Shown: positions 44,930 through 56,722 of the stretch, piece by piece
How the letters are laid out: every line of letters begins with the position of its first letter
Numbering within the stretch: the stretch's first letter is position 1
NCBI GenBank assembly: GCA_022559845.1
Contig: CM040121.1
Coordinates: 347,112,243 to 347,176,242 of the forward strand
Length of the DNA stretch: 64,000 nt
Origin: Amorphophallus konjac
Taxonomy: Eukaryota > Streptophyta > Magnoliopsida > Alismatales > Araceae
Direction: 5' to 3'
Notes under the pieces: model-generated
The model's database searches: none
What the model was told of the DNA's origin: nothing
Seen by the model: the letters and a program-made list of their open reading frames with translations, nothing else
Made by a program: the position numbers and the translations under genes

Positions 44930-46894
44930 AGTGTTCTGAGATGTTCGGAGTTCTTTTCTGAGCTATCAGATCATTGTCGTGTGAGATACATGGAAATCCA
45001 GATATACAGTTACCAGAGTCTTTAGGCCCAGTACAGTCTCTTGCTGGCGTAGGTGTTGCGATGGTTTATCGCGGTGCTTTTTGCGTGTGGTCTTGTACGT
45101 GCTTGGTTGGCACTGTGCGAGATGGTTTTGCTCTCGTCTAGATGAGACGATGTGCTTCGTTCGGTTTTGAAGTTGGTCTCGATCGTGGTGCACTTTGCAG
45201 TGTTTGTCGGTTGGCATGAACCTGCAGTGCCTTGTTCGAGCTATTTTCTGTATTTTGCTCAGGTGGCTTATGACTTTTAGCGTTGGTGTGATGGCCACGC
45301 ACGTTCTTACGTTGCTTGGGTTGTCCCAGCTTGAGTTTGTGTAGCTCCTGATGCTTCGTTGTTTTGGTTGCTTCGATTGTCGTGTTGCCTCGATTGAGAA
45401 GTTGCTCGAGCGAGCCTTGGATTTTCCCTTCCTGGTGAGCTGTTGTTGTTGAGCTTGTTGCTTCTCATCCCTCTTTGGTGAAGCTTTCCGAGGTTTGCCT
45501 TGGAATTGCTGTCTTGGTTGTGCCTTTGTCCTGTGTCTGCTTAAGTGTAGACAGCTTTGTTTTGAGCCTGATCTGCTCCTTGTTGTACGGTTGCTTAGCT
45601 TTGGACTCCATGATGGTGTTAAGAGCTGTTGTGTACCGTAGTTGTCGTGCTGTGTCTAACGGCCGATGTGTTGTGAAGGCTCATTTATCGTGTCAGGACG
45701 TGATGGTGAGCTGAGATTGATGCTTTCCTTGTGCTTTGCGCTGAAGCTGGTGCTCTTCTCTTGTTGCACTTAGGCTCTTTGTGATCGGTTGTTCGCCTGA
45801 TCAGTGCTCGTGGCGTGTTAATTGCGATCTTTGTTGATTGCGATGACGCCTGGTGTGTGCTGAGATGCGATTATCGATGTTGTTCTGTTGCCTGTGCACG
45901 TTGTTGAGAGTACAGCTGGAGTGTGTGGGCTGGCTACCCATTTGTCGAGAGGTCTTGTTCCTTTCTCGATGTGGCTTTGTCTTGGCTTCTTGTGCCTTGA
46001 CTTTGGTTGTTGCCGTGCCGTTGTTCGTGGTTTTCTTGTGTTGGCATCGGCATTGTGCGAGTGTTGGGGAATTTGTCGGCATCTTTGCGGATTGAGTACC
46101 CTCTACTCTGTATTTTCTTCTTGGGTGTTGTGCTCTTGAGGCGTGTTGCTAGTCCTTGAGTTGCATTCCCCGAGATCATTGTTGTTGTTTTTCGTTGTTG
46201 TGGGTCTTTCTCTTGGTGAGCAGTCTGATGCGTGACCTGTCTCTTGTGGTCGTGTGTTCAGCTGTTTTTGTGCCTTGTTGTGACCCTGCTTGCAGTTGTG
46301 TTCCGTGGTTCTGCGTGTTAAGTAGAGCCGGAATTCTGCAGGTGTTGCCGTTGTGTTGTTTTGGCGCTGTTTCTTTATGATTTTGTGTCTCTGCCTTGGA
46401 CCATGGTCTTGTCAGTTGGCTTGCTGTGCTCTCTTTCCCTGGTGGAGTTAGCTTGCGACTTGATCAGATGTGATGTCTGAGTGAGTACTGACTTGATTGT
46501 GTTTCGGGTCCAGCAGTGTTGTTGTTGTCGTTGGTGTCCTGTGTGCCAGGTGTTCCCTGTTGCCTTTGGCACTGGAGCCGATGATGTTGCGAGCTGTCAG
46601 CTGTGGGGACTGCGTTCCTTGTGTAAGCTGCCGCTTGCCGTGTTGTCGTTGTGTTTCTCAGTTGTCTGTTGTTGTGGCTGTCGTGTCTCTATTTCTGGTG
46701 AGACGTAAACGACGTTGCCCTTGCTTCGGAGGTGTCAGATGTATTCACTTTGGTGCCATACTCGTGCTGTAGACTTGCTGTCTTGGAAGCTGAGTGTGTA
46801 CCTGTAATTGTGATCTGACGGTGTTCCTCTGAGCTGTGTTTTCCGAGTTTTGTGCTGTTGGGTTGTTCTTCCCTGCTTCTCCTTTGCTAGTCCT
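44930..46894 (+). other. Element E internal region without gag or pol
   Basis: No retrotransposon protein motif is visible in any frame. GTTGTTGTT-type runs and short frames of up to about 110 codons are present. It matches the F internal region in reverse almost base for base, so its conservation is recent descent and not proof of coding. Confidence 0.8.
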
Positions 46895-46931
46895 GAATTT
46901 CGGGGGCGAAATTCTTTGAAGGGGGGGAGGA
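46895..46931 (+). promoter_or_regulatory. Element E hairpin and polypurine tract
   Basis: The inverted repeat GAATTTCG/CGAAATTC at 46895-46914 is followed by GAAGGGGGGGAGGA and the LTR start TGTAATGCCC at 46932. Confidence 0.9.
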
Positions 46932-49900
46932 TGTAATGCCCTGGACTCGTTGGATCTCGTAGGATCTTTAATGGATCTTTCGGATCTGTTTCGGATTGGT
47001 TTCGTTGAGTTTCGGTTCGCTTTTGTGGCTTCCGAGTTGAGTTTGACGAGCCGTGTGGGTTTTTCTCACGTACTAGTTACGGAACCCTACGGTGAGTTTA
47101 TTTGTCAATTCTCGAACTCGTGAATGCTACAGCGTCGATGTACTCTTCGAGCCGGTCGTTTCGACTATTTTTGTGTATTTTTCTGAATTTGTGTATTTTC
47201 GGCGCATTTTTGGAATTTTCGGAAATTAGGAAAATTTCCTAATTTCTTTTCCTTTTTCTTTTCTTTTTCTCTTTCTTCCCTCATTCGGCCGCGACCGTTT
47301 CTCTCTCCCGTTCTCTCTCGTTTCTCCCCCTCTTTGGCCCCGGCTGCAGACGGAGGCGTAGGTGGGCGAGTTGGCGAGGACGTGGAGCTGGATTGGTGCG
47401 CGATGAGGCGAGGATCGGATCGATTCTGGCGCGATCCCGAACGGTGGATTCAAAGCCGGTGAAATTGGTTCGCGAGTGGTTTTCGGCGTGGTTTAGTCCC
47501 TTCGGGGCACGGTTTCTTCGGTGGAGGTAGGGTGACGGATCCTTGCTTCTTCACCTTCGTTTTCCCTGCCATTGCACGGCGTTCGGCTAGGAAACGAGTG
47601 TGTTTGGGCTTGTTTTGCCTAAACCGTGATTTTCGTGGTTTTTAGGGTCGGCCGGTAAACGGTGACCGTTTGCGGTTCAGTTAGTTTCTAAATGACCGCA
47701 GGGATGTTAGAATCCCATCCACGTTGATTTCGTGCGATTCGGTGTTCATTCGAGGCCGGTAGAAGCCCGGGAACCTCGGTGACCCACTTAGGGTGGATTT
47801 GTCTAAATCGCCCGGATCGAGCGTTTTTGGTGTTGCATGTGGGCATTTTGGCCCTTGAATGTTGTTATTCGGTGTTGCGGTGTGTTTCCCCTGCGTTTCG
47901 GCGTGAATGGGGCGTGGAACGGGCCGATCCGGCCATTCCTATGTTTTCCCGCCGTAACCGAAGTAGCGGTCATGCCAGCGACCGTTACTTGTCTTTAGCG
48001 GCCCTACGACTGACCGTCGTTTGGTCTGCATCGTTTTAGCGCTTTGGCTTCTAGGTGAGTGACGGCCCTAGAGTGGCGCGTCGCTTCCTTGTAACGCGCC
48101 TAGGTTAGTGCGTTACTTCGCCTTCGTCGTTTTATGTTGGGGTTGAGTCGGTTAGTCTAACGCGCTTGACCCAGTGCGTTAGATGGAAGTGGCGCGCCTT
48201 GCCCAGGCCGTTACTTGCCAGTTGACTGACGTTGACTCGTTGAGGCGGTGCCTCTAGCGGTCGTGCCCCTATGCGTTGTTTGAGTGTGACGTGCCCGCCC
48301 CTGGCCGTTACATTCTCTTTTGGTCGAGGTTGGGTTGACTGCACCGTTGGGTGTGACGGTGGGGACCCCGTGCGTCGTTTGTGAGTAACGCGCATGCCTC
48401 CGACCGTTGTTTGCTGTGGTGTTGGGTTGAGGGTGGCCATGCCGTCTGTGAGTAACGGATGGGCCCCGTGCGTCGTTTAGATGTGACGGCCCTCTCCTGC
48501 CGCGCTGTTTGTGAGTGACGCGCCTAGCTTAGCGCGTTACTTCGCTTTGGTTTGGGTTTGCTGCACCGTTGAATGTGACGGTGGGTGCCCTGTGCGTCGT
48601 TTGCTTGTAACGCCCCTAGTCCCGTGCGTTACTTGGCTTTTGCGTGGTTTGTAGGTTATCAGGGTGGTGTGAGTGACGGCCTGGTGTCCGTCCGTCGTTT
48701 GGGAAATAACGGCCCTAACCTAGACCGTCGCTTGCTTGTAGCGGTCTAGAGCTGGTGCGTTACTTTCCTTGTGCCTTGGTTTTCCGCCCGATGATTCTGT
48801 GTGTCTTGGCTTGGCCTTGTGGTCTGCCCGTTGTCCCGTGGATGTCTCTTGACGTCCTATGAGGGTTAAGACTACGTTGTAAGGTAGCCAGGAGTCTTCT
48901 TGCTTGTGGTAGGGTTCCTTATCCTACCTTTGCATGTGCTTGTTTGGGTTTCGGTCAACCTGGTCTGACCCAGTGGTTGACATGTGACCTTGTTTGCGCG
49001 TGTCTTAGCGGTTCTGTCCTGCCTAAGACACTGCTTCTGGATGCTTCGAGGTATTGTTCTACCTCGGTTTGCGTGTCCAGGTGTGCTGAGGGTTCTTGAT
49101 GTCTCCCTCAGGTCTCCGTGTGTCGTTTTCTGCGGAGCGTGGTTTCTTTGGCTTAGGATTAGACCGATTGGCGGCTTGTTCCGCTGTTGTGACGATCTTA
49201 CCTTTGAGTCGTTTGGCTCAGGATCGTTACGTAGGAGGTCTAGTGCTTGTCCTGAGTTGTCGGCAGTGGTGATACTGTCACTTGGTGCCTCGAAGTGCGT
49301 GTTGAGGGGCGTGGTTGCCCGTTAGTACTTCGGCACTTGTGTTTTGAGCTTCTGTGTCGTGTGAAGCCTCCACTTGTTCTTGCCTAAGGCCGCGGGCCGA
49401 CCCGCTAGCGGATGGCGGAGGGTTTTTCCCAGTGAGCGGTTTTTAGTTAGTTCCGCGGGCTCCTAGCCAACGGTAGCGTCCTGCCGAGGGAGAATACTAG
49501 CTAGAGGACCTGGCTTAGGCTATAGCCAGTGTGTGCACACGTGGTCAGGGGTTAGGACTTACGTCGACGGGCGTGACCCTGACTAGTTACTTGTTTTGCT
49601 GTTACTGTTTGGTTCAGCTGGTGTCTACATCTCTGCTGTTGTTACAGCAGTACTGTAGGTGAGACACTTGAGGTGCGGCGTCAGACGTCAGTGGACGCAG
49701 CTGGCTTTTAAGGGGGTGCTTCCGTCACGTGACGCGTAGCTTTCGGCGTTTTCCTGTACGTTGTGACCTTTGCGAGTTGCCCGTTCGTGGCCGTGCTCGG
49801 GGTCAGTGTTTTGTTGTCCGCACGGTGTTCTGATCGTGCGTGGGGCTTTGTGCACGACGTTCCCTGTCGTGTTTTGTCTGTTTCCCGGTGTCGGCGTTCG

Positions 49901-50646
49901 CCTTCGCCTTTGTTTGGGGCTGGTTGACAGACTGGTGTACCCTTCTGTGTGAGTTTAGGGTCATCCATCTGTTGCCTTTGTTTGGAGTAGTTTGGGATAC
50001 CGAGGTTAGTTCGGTAGCCGCTTGTTTGGTGCGGGTTCTCACCCTCTCCTGCGTGTTCCCTACTCCTACTTCCCGTCTGTTCCTTTACAGCTTTGTAGTG
50101 TAGCTTTCCTGCTTTGCTACGTTGCTGTCCTTGCTACGTTTGTTGCTGCTTCCGTTGCCTTCGCTTTGTGCGGTTTTCCAGTGGGGATCCGCGTGACCCC
50201 TACTGAGTTTCTGTTGAGACTCACCCCTGCTGCTTTTCAGGTGGGTTTCGCCGTCTGCCTCTGCTGTTCCTGGCGGAGTGCTCGCTTGCTGTTGTAGCTG
50301 CCAGCTGTACCTGCGGTCGGGCTTCTTCCGACTTCTGTGTACGTTTCTTCCTGTCGTACTGTACTGTGCTAGACTTGTTGTCTTTCCTTGGGCTAGACTC
50401 TGGTGTATAATTGAAAACTTGAATGTTTAATAAAAGGGTAATTTTATTTCTGCTACTTTAGCAATCCAATCTAATGAAATTTAATTGCTTACTGTTATAT
50501 CTGCTGGCTTCAATGTATTTCCCACACAATCCTTTTTCCCTTCGGCGCTTTCCCGCGCTTGGGAGGCCTCGCGGGTCCCATGTGGTATCACGTGTATTCG
50601 GTATTTATACCGGGTGCACCGGGTATCCGGAATCCGGGTCGCTACA
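46932..50646 (+). repeat. Element E 3' LTR
   Basis: It is nearly identical to 41197-44915. Differences include a lost C near 46945, a changed cluster near 48462-48535, and private changes in the other copy near 43273 and 43378. The array of 26-bp inverted repeats spans 47963-48763. Confidence 0.93.
47963..48763. repeat. Array of 26-bp inverted repeats in the 3' LTR of E
   Basis: It has the same geometry as the other three E and F arrays. Confidence 0.88.
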
Positions 50647-50651
50647 AGTAT

Positions 50652-52014
50652 GATGACTTACTCCTATTAACTTATCCAGAAATTATGTAGAAAACTTATT
50701 ATAGTACATTAAGCATTGATTTTAGTGTCTAACAATATATATTTAGTATGTTAAAAATTCACTCCAGCAAGAAAAATATATATTTCTATCATCTTACCAG
50801 TAGAATCATGTGCTGAAAATATTTAAATTATATTAGAGATATTTTCATCATGCTAGGATTTAATTCCATGAATTAAACTAAATTCTTAGCAATTCACTAA
50901 GATAATACTAAAGAAATCATTTTTGGCATTTTTGGCATCCAACTAAATTAAGTAATTTCCAGTATGATAAAAACTTGTTAAAACAATAGAATACAACATT
51001 AAACTATGGAATTAAAAGTATTCTAATTATTACATTTTCCTACTTACCGTTCATTCTTGAACTCCACGACTTAATTGTCGTTAAACATGATGCCTAAATT
51101 AATTCTCCACTCTTCTTGTTATTCTGATATTTTGCCAGATCTGTACTTTTTACAATTCAGCTTATCCTTGAAATTCATTGGCCATAATTACATGAAAAAT
51201 GTCTAGACAACTTGGGATCTTCGATCTATAAATCAATGCCATCGCATCATAGGGGCCCGGTCTGGTCCTAGGGAGAGCGCCTGAAAAATAAGTGAGCCCA
51301 TGGGATATTAATGACATGGTGGGGCATTGCACCGAGTACTTGACTAGTGAAACGTCTACGACATCCATTCTATTATTATTACTTGTGCTTGATCGTGAAT
51401 TTATTTCATGTTTAAATTACGTGCTTGTTGGCCAATTAATTATTAAAATTGTTCTTATTGAATTTCTTGTACCTGTCATTATTGTTGATTATCATTGTTT
51501 AAATTCTTGACCTTGCAAGATCTTCTACATTGTCCTTGATCTCATTATTTATTTCCTTGATTATCCTTGCATATAACATGCGATTAAGATATTAACTACG
51601 TAAATTGTCTGTTATTACCTACTGAGCGTCAGCTCATAGTGTTGTTGTTTTCCCCCCTTTCCAGGCTATTCAGGTGATGACGTTCATTCAAGCGGGGAGA
51701 GACATGAGTGAATATGAGAGTTATTGTACCTAGTTACTTAGTGGCATAGTATTTACTTCCAGTTATTTCTTTAGAGTTGTATTAGTATTTGGTTATTGTT
51801 ATAAGACAATTGTCGCATTAGATTGAATTTGGAAGGTATGTTTGATCGTGTTTAATCAGTGATGATCATTGTAATAAAAGTTTGGAATCTTCCCTCGATT
51901 AATAGAGTATTTTTTCCTTCCTTAGCAATCGTGTAAATGTTTAGTATAGAATAAATTGTTATTTCTAGCTCGTTACTGACTGTACGTTCCGATATTCCGC
52001 GTTGGGGCGTGACA
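50652..52014 (+). repeat. Element D 5' LTR, second part
   Basis: The LTR resumes after the E target duplication. It is AT-rich and ends TTGGGGCGTGACA at 52014. It holds the block shared with A and B (GGGGCCCGGTCTGGTCC at 51253) and a CTACTGAG word (51619) followed by a pyrimidine run and ATTCAGGTG (51667-51675). Confidence 0.92.
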
Positions 52015-52021
52015 ATTTAGT

Positions 52022-52033
52022 TGGTATCAGAGC
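52022..52033 (+). promoter_or_regulatory. Element D primer binding site
   Basis: TGGTATCAGAGC, an exact initiator tRNA-Met site, seven bases after the LTR end. Confidence 0.93.
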
Positions 52034-52245
52034 CCAGGTTAAATAATCCTAGGTTTTCCCTTAAATTCTAGGCTTTTCTAAAGTTCTAGGGTTCTAAGTG
52101 TCGTCGTAGGACCCCTTACCTTGTTAAAACTTAAGGACACATCCTGGTGAGATTGGGTAGAGGCTTCGGTTAAGATAATACCTTGATTGTGAAATCGTTT
52201 ATCTTAATGACCCTAAATGATTTATTTTATGTGTAGGCTATTGAA

Positions 52246-53070
52246 ATGGCTGCTGAACGTGCTGAATGGAGGAACCTACAGTGCACGGTTCAAGGCCTTA
52301 CTCAGGCATTGCAGCAAGTGGCTCAAGCTGGAGCGGCAAATCATGGCACCGGTGACTTATACCGGAACTTCCGAGGGATGAATCCGCCTCGATTTGCTGG
52401 TTCGACCGATCCCGACGAGACCGAGCACTGGCTGGATGAAATGGGGAGGATATTCGAAGTGATGCAATGCACCGACCAAGAACATGTCCTTCTCTCGACC
52501 TTCCAGCTGGAGCGAGATGCGCGCACTTGGTGGGATTCTGTCAAGGCGACCCTCGGTGATCCTCAGGTCTCATGGGAAGAATTCGAGGAGTATTTCAACA
52601 GCAAGTATTTTTCTGACCGGGTACAAGAGAAGAAGGCAGCTGAGTTCGCGGCTCTGAAGTAGCGAAGCTTGTCCGTAGCAGAGTATGAAACTCAATTTCC
52701 TCGGTTATCCCGTTATGCTACACATCTTATTTCCATCGAGAAAATGAAGGCTAAGCGTTTCTTGAATGGTTTAAAGCTCCACTATATTAATCAGCTGGCA
52801 TCGATGGAGATTTCAACATATTCCGAAATGGTGAGGAAGGCGCAAGTTCTAGAAGATACCCTGGAGATGACGGAGCGTATCCGTGGGAAAAGCACTAAGA
52901 AAGAACAACCAAAGAATTTTAAGAATGTCAAGACCGGACATAGCACCGGAAAGAAGAGGCCCATGGGTGGATCTAGTTCGTGGACCGGATCTGGTTCGTG
53001 GAAGGGCAAGATGCCGAAGCAAGAAGATAAGAAGTCTGGCCCTATTGTTCCCTTTAAGGGCGTGTGCTGA
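52246..53070 (+). CDS. Element D gag
   Basis: The first part (52246-52662) has FAGSTDPDETEHWLDE, QLERDARTWWDS and VSWEEFEEYFNSKYF, the retrotransposon gag core that packs element RNA. After the TAG at 52660-52662 the same frame continues with LSVAEYETQF, a helical C-terminal part and a basic linker (Lys, Gly, Ser-rich). It reaches GVC and the TGA at 53068-53070, which replaces the residue after the first Cys of the knuckle [14 protein letters not shown]. Confidence 0.88.
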
Positions 53071-53094
53071 TATTGTGATCGTCCTGGTCACAAG

Positions 53095-54990
53095 ATGGAA
53101 GAATGCTGGCACAAGCTGGGCGCCTGTCTGCGTTGCGGAAGCAGGGAGCACCGTATCCCAGACTGTCCTTTATTATCGGAGCAAGCTACACCGGCGAAAC
53201 CTCATGTCTTCAAGAAACCGCAAGGCAAGCTCCAAGCTCTTCATGTTGATGAAGTAGAAACAGCCGAGGAAGGTGGACTCGTCGAAGGTACTCTTATTAT
53301 ACTCGACAAGCCAGCCTTTATTCTTTTTGATACTGGTGCAACGCATTCCTTTATTTCTCGGAGATTTGCTACGTCTATAGCTATGGAACATGTTTTGATG
53401 AATTCTCCGTTAGAAATATCTACACCTATTGGTTCTAGATCGGCAATTCAGCATTATTATCCCTCTAGCAAGGTTATGATTGGTGAACAGAACTTACCAG
53501 CCGATTTAGTCTGCATGAATATGAAGAATTATGATGTAATCCTAGGAGCTGATTGGTTGGCCAAGTATGAGGTCAATGTTCACTGCAGTTCTAGTTCTGT
53601 GTCTTTTAATAGGCACCCGGAACTGTCTTTCATAGGAATTAGACATCATAGCTCTGTCTCGCTTATTTCGACCCTTCGTGCCGATAAGTTGATGAGGCAT
53701 GATTGCGAGGCATTTCTAGCCTTTGTCTATGCAACTCCTGAGCAGCAGATTGAGATTAAGGACATTCCTGTTGTCCGAGAATTTCTTGATGTTTTTCCTG
53801 AGGAGCTACCTGGACTTCCGCCTGAGCGAGAAGTGACTTTCTCTATCGATGTGATTCCTGGCTCATCTCCTATTTCTAAGGCTCCTTATCGTATGTCTTC
53901 TGCGGAGCTGAGAGAATTGAAGCAGCAATTGATGGAATTACTCGAGAAGGGTTTTATTCGTCCTAGTACTTCTCCTTGGGGAGCCCCTGTATTATTTGTT
54001 CGGAAGAAGGATGGTTCAATGAGGCTGTGCATCGATTACCGGCAACTAAATCAGTTAACTATCAAGAACAAGTATCCATTGTCGAGGATTGATGAGTTAT
54101 TTGACCAGATAGCGGGAGCTCAATTCTTTTCTAAGATCGATCTTCGATCTGGGTATCATCAGTTGCGGATTAAAGAAGAGGATATTTATAAAACGGCTCT
54201 CCGCAGCAGGTATGGTCACTTTGAATTTGTCGTTATGCCTTTTGGTTTAACGAATGCACCAGCAGCTTTGATGCAGTTAATGAACAGCGTGTTTCAACCC
54301 TATCTTGATCAATGGGTCGTGGTGTTTATTGATGACATCTTAATATATTCTAAGAGTAAAGTAGAGCATGCCGAACATCTGAGAATGGAATTGCAGTTAT
54401 TGAGAGATCATCAGCTGTACGCTAAGTTCAGCAAGTGTGATTTCTGGCTTCTAGAGGTGTCCTTCCTAGGACACATTATTACCAAAGAAGGTATTTCTGT
54501 TGATCCTTCTAAGGTAGAGGCAGTAAAGAATTGGGAGCAACCTACTAATGGGACTGAAATCAGAAGCTTCTTAGGCCTGGCAGGTTATTATCACAGATTC
54601 ATTCAAGACTTCTCCAAGATTGCGGTACCTCTTACCAGATTAACCCGCAAGGAGAACAAGTTTGAGTGGTCAGAAGCATGTCAACGAAGCTTTCAGACTT
54701 TGAAGGAATGCCTGACTTCAGCACCTGTATTAGCTTTACCTTCTGGTGAAGGAGGTTTTGTGGTATACACCGATGCTTCAGGTATTGGTCTAGGTTGTGT
54801 GATTATGCAACATGGGAAGGTTATTGCTTATTCTTCTAGGCAGTTGAGGAAGCATGAAGAGAATTACCTTGTTCATGATCTGGAGCTGGCAACAGTTGTT
54901 TTTGCCTTAAAGATCTGGAGGCATTATCTGTATGGAGAATCCTTCACTATATTTTCAGATCACAAAAGTTTGAAATACTTATTCTCTTAG
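53095..54990 (+). CDS. Element D zinc knuckle, protease, reverse transcriptase and RNase H
   Basis: This 631-residue open segment carries [14 protein letters not shown] (11-24), the protease [11 protein letters not shown] with Asp79-Thr80-Gly81 intact, and VILGADWL (148-155). RT follows with [10 protein letters not shown] (311-320), a catalytic Asp349 in [19 protein letters not shown] and the active site FIDD (411-414). RNase H has Asp560 (YTDAS), Glu597 (DLELAT) and Asp621 (SDHKSL). All main catalytic residues are present. It ends at a TAG replacing the Gln of LFSQKEL. The segment begins mid-protein because of the upstream stop. Confidence 0.92.
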   Translation: MEECWHKLGACLRCGSREHRIPDCPLLSEQATPAKPHVFKKPQGKLQALHVDEVETAEEGGLVEGTLIILDKPAFILFDTGATHSFISRRFATSIAMEHVLMNSPLEISTPIGSRSAIQHYYPSSKVMIGEQNLPADLVCMNMKNYDVILGADWLAKYEVNVHCSSSSVSFNRHPELSFIGIRHHSSVSLISTLRADKLMRHDCEAFLAFVYATPEQQIEIKDIPVVREFLDVFPEELPGLPPEREVTFSIDVIPGSSPISKAPYRMSSAELRELKQQLMELLEKGFIRPSTSPWGAPVLFVRKKDGSMRLCIDYRQLNQLTIKNKYPLSRIDELFDQIAGAQFFSKIDLRSGYHQLRIKEEDIYKTALRSRYGHFEFVVMPFGLTNAPAALMQLMNSVFQPYLDQWVVVFIDDILIYSKSKVEHAEHLRMELQLLRDHQLYAKFSKCDFWLLEVSFLGHIITKEGISVDPSKVEAVKNWEQPTNGTEIRSFLGLAGYYHRFIQDFSKIAVPLTRLTRKENKFEWSEACQRSFQTLKECLTSAPVLALPSGEGGFVVYTDASGIGLGCVIMQHGKVIAYSSRQLRKHEENYLVHDLELATVVFALKIWRHYLYGESFTIFSDHKSLKYLFS

Positions 54991-55002
54991 AAGGAACTCA
55001 AT

Positions 55003-55566
55003 ATGCGGCAGCGCAGATGGTTGGAGTATTTAAAGGACTTCGACTTTTCTATTGAGTATCATCCTGGTAAAGGTAATGTTGTGGCAGATGCTTTGAGTCG
55101 AAAGCCTATAGCAAAAGTATCCAGTCTTATGTTGCAAGAATGGAAGCTATTAGAGCAAATGGCTAGTCTGGATCTTAATATTGACAAGGATCGGGTTGTG
55201 ATTGCACAAATGCAACTCAAGCCTGAACTATTGACGGAGATCAAGTCTATGCAAGGTAATGATCCTGAGCTAGTAGAGATCAAGGGAAGCTTGAGCAGCA
55301 GACCGGATTTCATGATGACAGATGATGGAAGACTGCTATTTCAAGGGCGAACGTGTGTACCTGATGTAGCTGAAATCAAGAACAAAATTCTTGACGAAGC
55401 ACATAGATCCAAATACACGATTCACCCTGGAGGCACTAAAATGTTTAAGGATTTGAAAATATCTTTTTGGTGGCCGAACATGAAGAGAGAGGTTGCAAAC
55501 TTTGTGAGCAGATGCTTGGTATGTCAGCAGGTCAAGGCTGAGCATTTTAGACCGGCAGGAAGTTGA
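55003..55566 (+). CDS. Element D RNase H end and integrase zinc region
   Basis: It continues the frame after the TAG at 54988 with [30 protein letters not shown] (end of RNase H) and the integrase zinc-binding part: EAHRSKYTIHPGG and CLVCQQ. It stops early because of the one-base loss after RPAG at about 55560. Confidence 0.9.
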   Translation: MRQRRWLEYLKDFDFSIEYHPGKGNVVADALSRKPIAKVSSLMLQEWKLLEQMASLDLNIDKDRVVIAQMQLKPELLTEIKSMQGNDPELVEIKGSLSSRPDFMMTDDGRLLFQGRTCVPDVAEIKNKILDEAHRSKYTIHPGGTKMFKDLKISFWWPNMKREVANFVSRCLVCQQVKAEHFRPAGS

Positions 55567-56645
55567 AACCACTTGACATACCTCAATGGAAATGGGAGAG
55601 CATCGGCATGGATTTCATCATGGGTCTCCCTAGAACTCGTGGTGGATTTGACGCAATCTGGGTAATTGTAGACAGATTGACGAAGTCAGCTCATTTCTTG
55701 TCCATTAAATCTAAATGGACGGTTGATGTTCTATCAACATTGTATATGAAGGAAGTGGTGAGATTGCATGGTATTCCCGTCAGTATTGTATCTGACCGAG
55801 ACCCGAGATTCACATCACATTTCTGGAAAGGATTACAAGAGTCATTGGGTACTCGTCTGAATTTCAGTACGGTATTTCATCCACAGACAGATGGGCAGAC
55901 GGAAAGGACTAACCAAATCGTGGAGGATATGCTGAGAGCTTGCATGATTGATTTCGGAGGTAGCTGGAATGAACATCTAGCATTGATTGAATTCGCCTAC
56001 AATAACAGTTATCAGTCCAGTATTCAGATGGCACCATTTGAGGCTTTGTATGGCAGAAGCTATCGATCCCTGTTGTGTTGGGATGAGATAGGTGAGAAGC
56101 AATGGCTTGGACCGGATCTTATTTCAGAATCTTCACAGAATATCCGCACTATTCGAGACCGGTTGCAAGTGGCTCAGTCAAGACAAAAGAGTTATGCCGA
56201 CAACAGAAGAAGGGCATTAGAATTACAAGTTGGTGATCATGTATTTCTGAAGGTCTCTCCTACAAGAGGGATTCGCATATTTGGTATTCATGGCAAGCTG
56301 AGTCCGAGATATATTGGCCCGTTCGAGATTCTGGACAGAGTGGGGGAGGTTGCATACCGATTGGCGTTACCGCCTCAATTGTCAAGCGTACACAACATCT
56401 TCCATGTATCTATGTTGCGGAAGTACGTGTACGACCCCACTCATATTATTCAGCAAGTGGACTTCGAGGTGAAGAAAGATCTGACCTACGAAGAAAGACC
56501 GATCAAGATTTTGGACCGGAAGCAGCAGCAACTCCGGAATCGGTCCATACCGATGGTTAAGATCCAGTGGAGTCGGCGTGGAGTTGAAGAAGCCACCTGG
56601 GAATCCGAAGATACTATGCGGAAGCGGTATCCCAACCTATTCTAG
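55563..56645 (+). CDS. Element D integrase core and chromodomain-like tail
   Basis: This 360-residue open segment starts right after the frameshift. Catalytic motifs are [21 protein letters not shown] and HPQTDGQTERTNQ, with 35 residues between the second Asp and the Glu. A GPY/F-type RYIGPFEIL and the tail ([25 protein letters not shown]) follow. The tail is the Tekay chromodomain-like end, thought in this group to guide integration to heterochromatin. The stop is 43 bases upstream of the PPT hairpin. Confidence 0.9.
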   Translation: MKPLDIPQWKWESIGMDFIMGLPRTRGGFDAIWVIVDRLTKSAHFLSIKSKWTVDVLSTLYMKEVVRLHGIPVSIVSDRDPRFTSHFWKGLQESLGTRLNFSTVFHPQTDGQTERTNQIVEDMLRACMIDFGGSWNEHLALIEFAYNNSYQSSIQMAPFEALYGRSYRSLLCWDEIGEKQWLGPDLISESSQNIRTIRDRLQVAQSRQKSYADNRRRALELQVGDHVFLKVSPTRGIRIFGIHGKLSPRYIGPFEILDRVGEVAYRLALPPQLSSVHNIFHVSMLRKYVYDPTHIIQQVDFEVKKDLTYEERPIKILDRKQQQLRNRSIPMVKIQWSRRGVEEATWESEDTMRKRYPNLF

Positions 56646-56685
56646 GTGAGCTGGTTATCCTTTGTTTTTCGTATTATAGTGCAGT

Positions 56686-56722
56686 GAATTTGGAGGACCA
56701 AATTCTTTTAAGTGGGGGAGGG
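56686..56722 (+). promoter_or_regulatory. Element D hairpin and polypurine tract
   Basis: The inverted repeat GAATTTGG/CCAAATTC lies at 56686-56705 and the tract AGTGGGGGAGGG at 56711-56722, directly before the LTR start TGTAATACCCC. Confidence 0.9.

Larger units (their letters stand above)
41197..50646 (+). mobile_element. Element E: non-autonomous LTR element (LARD-like), in the 5' LTR of D
   Basis: E is plus strand: LTR 41197-44915, PBS 44918-44929, about 2.0 kb internal DNA without gag or pol, PPT at about 46918-46931, LTR 46932-50646. A perfect target duplication AGTAT flanks it (41192-41196 and 50647-50651), and excision restores the D LTR (CAGTATGATGACTT). LTRs are about 3.72 kb and nearly identical except for a cluster at 42725-42805. 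It is the same family as F and in inverted orientation to it, 3.7 kb away. It is among the youngest insertions here. Confidence 0.93.
52246..56645 (+). pseudogene. Element D gag-pol polyprotein (three stops, one frameshift)
   Basis: The frame starts at the ATG at 52246 (MAAERAEWRNLQ) and ends at 56645, about 1466 codons. Breaks are TAG at 52660-52662, TGA at 53068-53070 (inside the first cysteine knuckle), TAG at 54988-54990 and a one-base loss in the short A run at 55559-55562. The stops fit CAG-to-TAG and CGA-to-TGA changes. Domain order is gag, two knuckles, protease, RT, RNase H, integrase, chromodomain-like tail. It is the best preserved coding region in the window and a close relative of B. 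Confidence 0.92.
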
